NCBI GenBank assembly: GCA_004794655.1
Contig: SMMW01000646.1
Coordinates: 124,001 to 188,000, forward strand
Source of the DNA: Marisa cornuarietis
Taxonomy: Eukaryota > Mollusca > Gastropoda > Architaenioglossa > Ampullariidae
Direction: 5' to 3'
Length of the DNA stretch: 64,000 nucleotides
Positions within the stretch are counted from its first letter, which is position 1. Each line of letters begins with the position of its first letter. Made by a program: the position numbers and the translations under genes. The notes under the pieces are model-generated. The model was given only the letters and a program-made list of their open reading frames with translations. It was not told where the DNA came from and searched no databases. Shown one piece after another: positions 58,068 to 64,000 of this stretch.

Positions 58068-59484
58068 AAGAGTAGGAAGGGGGAAGGGTGGCTATACTTT
58101 GATATTTGATCTTTGTCTGTCAGCAGCTGATGACAGACAAGTAACAATGAACAGACAAAGAGGTCGGGATACTTAAGGATGCAAAGGGAAAAGCAGAGGA
58201 AATGGTAACTTGGGCTTAGACGATAGATTCTGATGTTCTAAATCTTGTCCGATAAAATTGTGGGACAACTGAACGATCGTTTACTTACAGTCACGCCTAA
58301 AACACAGGTCTGAGGCGGTTGTCCCCCATGTTGTCTAGTGACTTCTCTGAACTGTCTTGCACAGCAGCTGTCAGTCTCGTAAGTGAGATAAGGGGGTGTG
58401 GTCATCAAACACTTGCATCCAGGATTTGGAGATCGTGAGGTGATGAAAAGAGTACAGAGATAGAAAATTTAAGCGACATGGAGAAGACTGGCGTCACTGG
58501 GATAAGGCTACAAACAGTATCAGAGCGTAGCAGCTACTATACATGTTCCGATATGGCAACCCTTGTTAAAGAAGTCAACAGACCAAGGATATTTGTATGT
58601 GAAAAATAGAGCAGTGCCATTGCAAAACTGTATGTGTTAACTAACGGGTCTTGATTAATGACCGTTAGTAGCTCGTTTTGGATCCAGAAAATCTGGCGGT
58701 GTCAACTTCTCACTCCAAACAGTCCGAAACGATAAACAACTCTTTACTATCAGTTTGATGCAAGTCAAAACAAAACACTCCTGCACTAACTCACACCCTA
58801 TTAGCGGCGACACACGCCCGCTTCAACTTAAAAAAAAAACTCAACGGCGACAAAAAACTTCTATGATGGTGACACACGCCCGTCCTAAACAGTGAAACTC
58901 CACGGCGACACACGCATACACTACTTTAACCTACTCACTTCTTCTTCCTCAACGATCACACTGAACGTTACCCATGCGCTCTCTTGCTCGAACATTTTAC
59001 ATCAAAGCTTGCGTCATTCCTCCAGACTTGCGTCATTCCTCCAGACTTGCGTCATTCACCGATGCTCACGTCATTCACACTTGCTCACGCGCTCGCTAGG
59101 ATTGACCTAGAGACCTAGACTCACTAAAAACATTTCATTGGTAACAGTATGTACGAATCTCCTTCATCCTCACTGGAATTGAGATGAGTTATACTGGCAG
59201 TGGAATTGGTACAGATCCTCGCACATAACGGGGCCAGTGACCCACACGAATCCTGCTTTTTCAGAAGTAGGATTCAACCAAGACAAGCTATTTCTTTCCA
59301 CAGATTGCAAGCTTTCAATGCTTCTTGCAGACTGCAAGATATAAACCAAGACCGCGCTGACCGGTCGGTAAAACCCGTTACAATACCATAGCATCGCTCG
59401 CGACACTTTTCTTGTCAAATGGGTCCGCCGCACAGCTGCTGATATTACTGCAGCTAGACACTCTTCTTGTTCACTGGGTGCTGT

Positions 59485-61258
59485 ATAATACAATACAACT
59501 TTATTTATCCGTAAGCGAAATTTCAGATAGTGCTTATAAGTAATGCGTACATATACATGATATAAAAGAGATAATACATGTTGAAATTCTCTCTCGTGCC
59601 CACACACACACACTCCCAGCAACAGTAGATACAGTTGCTGACCTTAGGTCACCTCAGGTTTATACAGTATCACGGCCAGTAGAGTTAATTAGGTAAATGG
59701 CACGTGGAATGAATGAATTGCGGTGAGTCCCGGTGACGATTGGTTTTGTAAACAGGCATCGCAAGAGTGAAAACTCACATGTCAACACATGATCAGAAAT
59801 AGGATGACAAGAGTGAGAACTCACGTGTCAACACATGATCAGAAATAGAGAGGATACGGGTGCCTTCCTGAAGATTTGCTGATGACAAAGTTGTCAGGTC
59901 CCTCTGCCTGATTCGGTGATCTTGGAACAGATATTTACAAGAGCGACAAGACTATTCCTGTTCCCTAGGGAGAGGTTGTGGAACCAGGAGATGAAAGAAA
60001 AAGTGATGAGACTTTCAATGAAGGACTGATAGAACCGAGTGAGGATGACAGAGCTGACAGAGAAAGATTTGAGTTTCCGTAGGAGGTACAGGCGTTGTTG
60101 ACTCATACGGAGGATCATGTCAGTGTTGATGTTCTATTTAAGCTTGTTGTCGAAGATGATACCTAAATATTTGTAAGAGTCGACTACCTCGATGGCATCA
60201 TCAAGGATACTACTGATGACTGTCTCAGGCTTGTTCATCCGAAAGTCGAAGATCATTATCTTAGTCTTTGAGACATTCAAGACAAGGAAGTGGTCGTCAC
60301 ACCAGCGGACAAAGTCAGGAAGAGCGCCACTGTGAACATGTTCATTATCATACAGAAGTGACAGGAGGGCAGTCATCAGCAAATTTTATAAGAAAGCTCC
60401 TATCATTAGTGCTTCTACAACTGTTAGTATAGAGTATGAACAGTAATGGAGACAAACAGCAGCCTTGAGGGGAACCTTTACAGGTTACAACAGGATCTGA
60501 GAGAAGACCATTAACGGAAACTCTCTGCTGTCTGTTTGTTAAAAAGTCCAGAATCCAGAGAGTTAGTTGGTGGGAGAGATGGAAGTCTGAGACTAGACTC
60601 TCCGCTAACAAGTGAGGCTGCACAGTGTTAAAGGCAGAAGAGAAATCAGCAAAAAGAAGCCTGGCATGAGCTTTAGGTTTCTCCAGATGTTTGTACATCG
60701 TAGTTAGTATAAACAGCTTAGCATCATCGACACCTCCTCCAGGTCTGTAGGCAAACTGCAGCGAGTCAAGATATTGGTCAACAGCAGTCATCACCTCGCT
60801 CCTTACGATTTTCTCAAGTGATTTCATGATGAGTGAGGTAAGAGCAACTGGTCTGAAGTCGTTGGGTTGACTGGGGATAGTGATTTTTGGGACAGGCACA
60901 ATGTGTGAAAGTTTCCAAGTATCAGGAATGTGACCAGAATCTACAGACACCTGGAACAGATGTTGTAAAACTCCGCTAAGTTGTTCGGCGCAGTGAAGGA
61001 GGGTGCGTCCACAGATGCCATCTGGACCCGGAGCCTTATTGTTCGCATTTACTCTCCACAAGAGATCTTTGACAGAGGACTGGGTAATCACCAACCCATG
61101 CTCAGGGACCAGAAACTGTTTTAATACGGAAACATTGTGAGAGAAGTCATGTTTCTCAAAGCGGGCATAAAAAGAATTAAGCAGGTTGGGAAGCTCACAC
61201 TCATCAACGCCTGCAAGTGCCACTGGTTTTTTAAAGAACATTTTCTTTGCGATTGTGT
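59485..61258 (-). mobile_element. CR1/L2/Rex1-like LINE, 5'-truncated and broken
   Basis: Holds the RT part of ORF2 (separate entry). The 3' UTR contains two 42-44-bp tandem copies with TGTCAACACATGATCAGAAA (about 59767-59850). The end, GGATAAATAAAGTTGTATTG on the minus strand, is a typical terminus of this LINE group. The 5' break is near 61258. It lies antisense in intron 10. Confidence 0.85.
59894..61241 (-). pseudogene. LINE reverse transcriptase ORF with frameshift and stop
   Basis: The first segment (61241-60348, 297 residues) has KAPGPDGICGRTLL, the palm strand before motif A, motif A LLFADFSSAFNTV, motif B GSPQGCCLSPLLFILY and motif C FADD. Immediately after FADD the frame shifts. 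The continuation (60382-60134) has ALLSLLYDNEHVHSG and DSYKYLGIIFDNKLK. The shift fits loss of two bases in the FADD-T-ALL codons. An in-frame TAG at 60134-60136 follows, then ILRMSQQRLYLLRKLKSF to 59894. The endonuclease is absent. No function is possible without both repairs and the missing 5' half. Confidence 0.87.
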
Positions 61259-64000
61259 CACGGATTACATTTAATTATTTGTTTTTGTTTCCTGAAAAAG
61301 TCGGCAAACATGAAGGCTTCGCTGAATCGTCTTTAAGTTGTGTTTTAGATGCGATTTTAAATAATCGTTAAGCAACCCGAAATGTTAACCGGACATGATT
61401 CAGGACATCTGTATCTATCACTGAAGCGCAGTTTACCATTTTAAGAACTTTGTTTCTATTTCTGTCTTTTTTTTTTTACCTTGGCGAGCCAGGTTCCAGG
61501 AGATATGAAGCTATTTTTTGTTATCCGTTTGGAACGATGCTGGCATCCGCCATGTTCCAGACGCCTTCTTCATGCAGATAAAAGAGGCAGTGTGCAGAAA
61601 GGATTCTTTGCTTTTTGTATTGGCCGCCGTGTTTCACGGCGATGACATTTAACCCGGGACTCTCCCACTCTCGTCTGCTCCTTTAGAAGCCTTACCTATC
61701 TCTTTTGATAGCCAGACCTACTTGGTGCGTTTTGTAACGGCAACGGTGGTTTTTAAAACTTTGAATTTGAAAATATCGTGGAGAAGTTTGATTTGTCGAC
61801 GAATCGTTGCTGTGTCTACACATTCAAATCTGACGAGGGTAATCTTCTGTTTGATTTGTTTCTTTTCTTTTATTGGTGTAGGGAGGGATGTTAGACTGTC
61901 ACTTTGTTGGCGGTGTTTATAAAGAACGTGAAGGGGATAATTCGCAGACGCACTGGGGTCTTTGGTCGAGAGCCTTCATCATGCAAGTTAAACTTTCGCC
62001 ATACAAGCCCATTTTTAAGGAATGTATGTAAAGAAGCTAAACGGAAATCCAGAAGTTCAAGGTAAAGCCTCGCTGCAAAGGAACTCTCACTGGGACTTCT
62101 GGAGGAGCCAGTCTGTGTGTGCTGAAACAAAAGCTATTGTTTCGAAAAGCAAGTATGGGTTAGCTCAGTTACTGTTCCCATTTCTTTGTCGCCTTCCCGT
62201 ACAAAGATTTAATTTTCTCATCGGCCTTTAGGTGTTAAGCTTTTAAAACAGCATACCATTCGTCTGTCTGTCAGTCGGTCGGTCTGTCAGTCTGTCTGTC
62301 TGTCACCTAATCTTATTCACCTAAGAGAGACATTCGGCGTACTCACCAAAATTGTTGTGTGTATCCCTCGTTACTGTATATTGTGTTGTCGCTGTAGCGA
62401 GGAAATTCACAGTCTTGTCATTTTGCTCGATATTATTTTTATTTTATTTTATTTTTTGCGCCCGCTGTGTCGTTTATTTTGTCGGGGTTGCAGTCCTTGT
62501 CATTGTACATTTGACTGTACAGCCGAGTTTGCTAACCCTTCTACCCCTCCAGCTTGTTTAATCCACACCCTAGGTGAGCGAAGTACCCGGGCTTGAGAGA
62601 TGGTCATTAAGGTGATCAAGCGCGATATAGGAAGCTGGTTCCAAAGAAGGCGTCATTGTGTTTGTCTATCTTGTGGTCTAACAGTGAACTACTTTTCTTG
62701 ACTTCTCGGCTGCTCAACACACCTGTGGTCACCGCAGGATTTTGATGCTCACCGCAAACATTTTTGTACGTGGGCAGATATATCATATCTATATCATAGA
62801 TCTCACACTATCCATTACTGATCTGTTCCTTAAGGCCATTCTCGACCGAATATGGAGGAATGTTTGACCAAGCTTTTGTCTAACTTTGTCAATCGTTGTT
62901 TCATTTCTAACAGGTTAAAAAGTGTCTTAACAAGATGCGGTATCATTCAAATGTGTGTGTCACCGTATACGGTGAAATAGCCTGTCACAAGTAGAAGATA
63001 CCCGATGTTTCGCATTCACTGACTCCTATCCGTTTCTGAAGGGAAAAAGGGGGGATAGGGGTGGAGGGTCAATGAAGTGGTTGCGATGACCCTGCAGCCC
63101 TTTCGCTTGACCTTTAAGCCTCGGCGGAAGACTTGCTTATATATGTAGGAAGATGCGAGAAGGCGGCTGTCTTTGTCATCTCCCGTCAGGTACACCTGGT
63201 GGGGATTACCTGCTGCCGAGATCACTCCGTAAAGGATTCCGTGAAGGACCTTCACATTCCCGGCCCCTTGTCACTCACACACGGTCAGTGTCCTCGTCTT
63301 TACGTTCGTTTCCAAACATTTTCAGAACGAGGTATTCGAGTTCCTTGTCTACAGACTTACCCAGTGTTGACTTGTGTGTGACGCATACTGAGTCGACATT
63401 ATTTACCAACCACCTCCATACCCCCATCTGTCATTTATAGAGATTTAAAAGATGTGTTGGTTGTACTATGGCTGGAGTATCGGATGTAGTTTACATTTAT
63501 TGAGAGACGAGTTTTTCTTTCTTCCGTTCTGTCCTTTGTTTGTATTCTTACTATCTCTAAACTTACCGGCAGGATATCTTTTTGATCTGTCGAGTCACAT
63601 CTGCATGTAGTTTGGGGTGGAGGAGGTTTTTCACAGTTCTACCCCCAAAACTCTGTTTTGATTGGTGGGTAGGAGTTAGTTTTGCTGTGGGTGTCTGGGT
63701 AGGCGTCGATGTCCCTTCATTTAGTTGGGTAGTCCGGCTGGGTATGTGTAAAGGGCTTGTCAGTAAGACAGTGAGAACACTGGGGGCTGCTTGTTCAGAT
63801 TTCGCCTTGCACAGGTAATTAGCCTCTGGTTGTGATGCCTGTTTACAGGACTGAGCTGATTCTCAGTAAAATGCCAACAACCAACCAGACATTATTTATT
63901 TTTGCAACTCTCCATCCCTTCTTGCTGCAACCATCCATAGAAACAACTTTTTACTCGGTGTAAACTGTCTCCCTTCAGACCTAAATTATAAATCCCTCTT
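61259..64000. other. Intron 10, last part
   Basis: No exon of the DH-PH region recognised. The final 200 bp (CTGTTTACAGGACTGAGCTG, CCAACAACCAACCAG) resembles the tail of a SINE-like repeat. Confidence 0.5.
62261..62304. repeat. (GTCT)n microsatellite
   Basis: About eleven tetranucleotide units, mostly GTCT with some GTCA and GTCG, near the window end. Confidence 0.85.

Larger units (their letters stand above)
56536..59484. other. Intron 10, first part
   Basis: Contains the 23-bp minisatellite and a CA run. From 58620 to 59120 there is repeat-like DNA with CGGCGACACACGC three times and ACTTGCGTCATTCCTCCAG twice, of unknown origin. No exon recognised. Confidence 0.5.

Overview
The window is metazoan nuclear DNA, most likely from a mollusc and plausibly a gastropod. 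That taxon is inferred, not proven. The evidence is a spliced GT-AG gene with introns up to 25 kb, abundant dinucleotide and trinucleotide repeats, tRNA-derived SINEs, and several non-LTR retrotransposon types (RTE, Nimb/I-like, CR1/L2-like) of kinds common in lophotrochozoan genomes. Nothing bacterial, viral or CRISPR-like was seen.

One cellular gene crosses the window on the + strand. Ten coding exons (8680-56535) join in perfect phase into exactly 662 codons. They encode the N-terminal part of a Rho guanine-nucleotide exchange factor of the PLEKHG4 (puratrophin-1) / ARHGEF40 (Solo) family. Exons 1-3 give the N-terminal region that resembles Solo. Exons 4-9 give the degenerate Sec14/CRAL-TRIO-like region. 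Exons 9-10 begin the spectrin-like helices. The catalytic DH-PH exons are not here and must lie beyond 64000, so the intron after exon 10 exceeds 7.4 kb.

Layout: 1-8580 is upstream DNA with two tRNA-type SINE copies (2947-3129 and 3634-3808) and a 5'-truncated Nimb/I-like LINE (about 5504-7218, minus). Intron 1 (8830-24039) holds a 30-bp minisatellite interrupted by a nearly intact full-length RTE element with a 15-bp target-site duplication and by a CR1/L2-like LINE end. It also holds a foldback structure of about 450 bp and one copy of an unclassified element of about 190 bp. Intron 2 (24232-49576) holds a perfectly phased array of thirty 44-bp units, two more SINE copies, LINE tails, and the second, inverted copy of the 190-bp element. 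Introns 3-9 (50253-56396) are compact and almost free of repeats. From 56536 to the end lies intron 10, with a 23-bp minisatellite and a broken CR1/L2/Rex1-like LINE (about 59485-61258, minus).

The mobile elements show two linked patterns. The SINE family shares its last 50 or so bases with the 3' end of the Nimb-like LINE, which suggests that this LINE mobilises it. All four LINE fragments with coding sequence lie antisense to the gene's + strand orientation.
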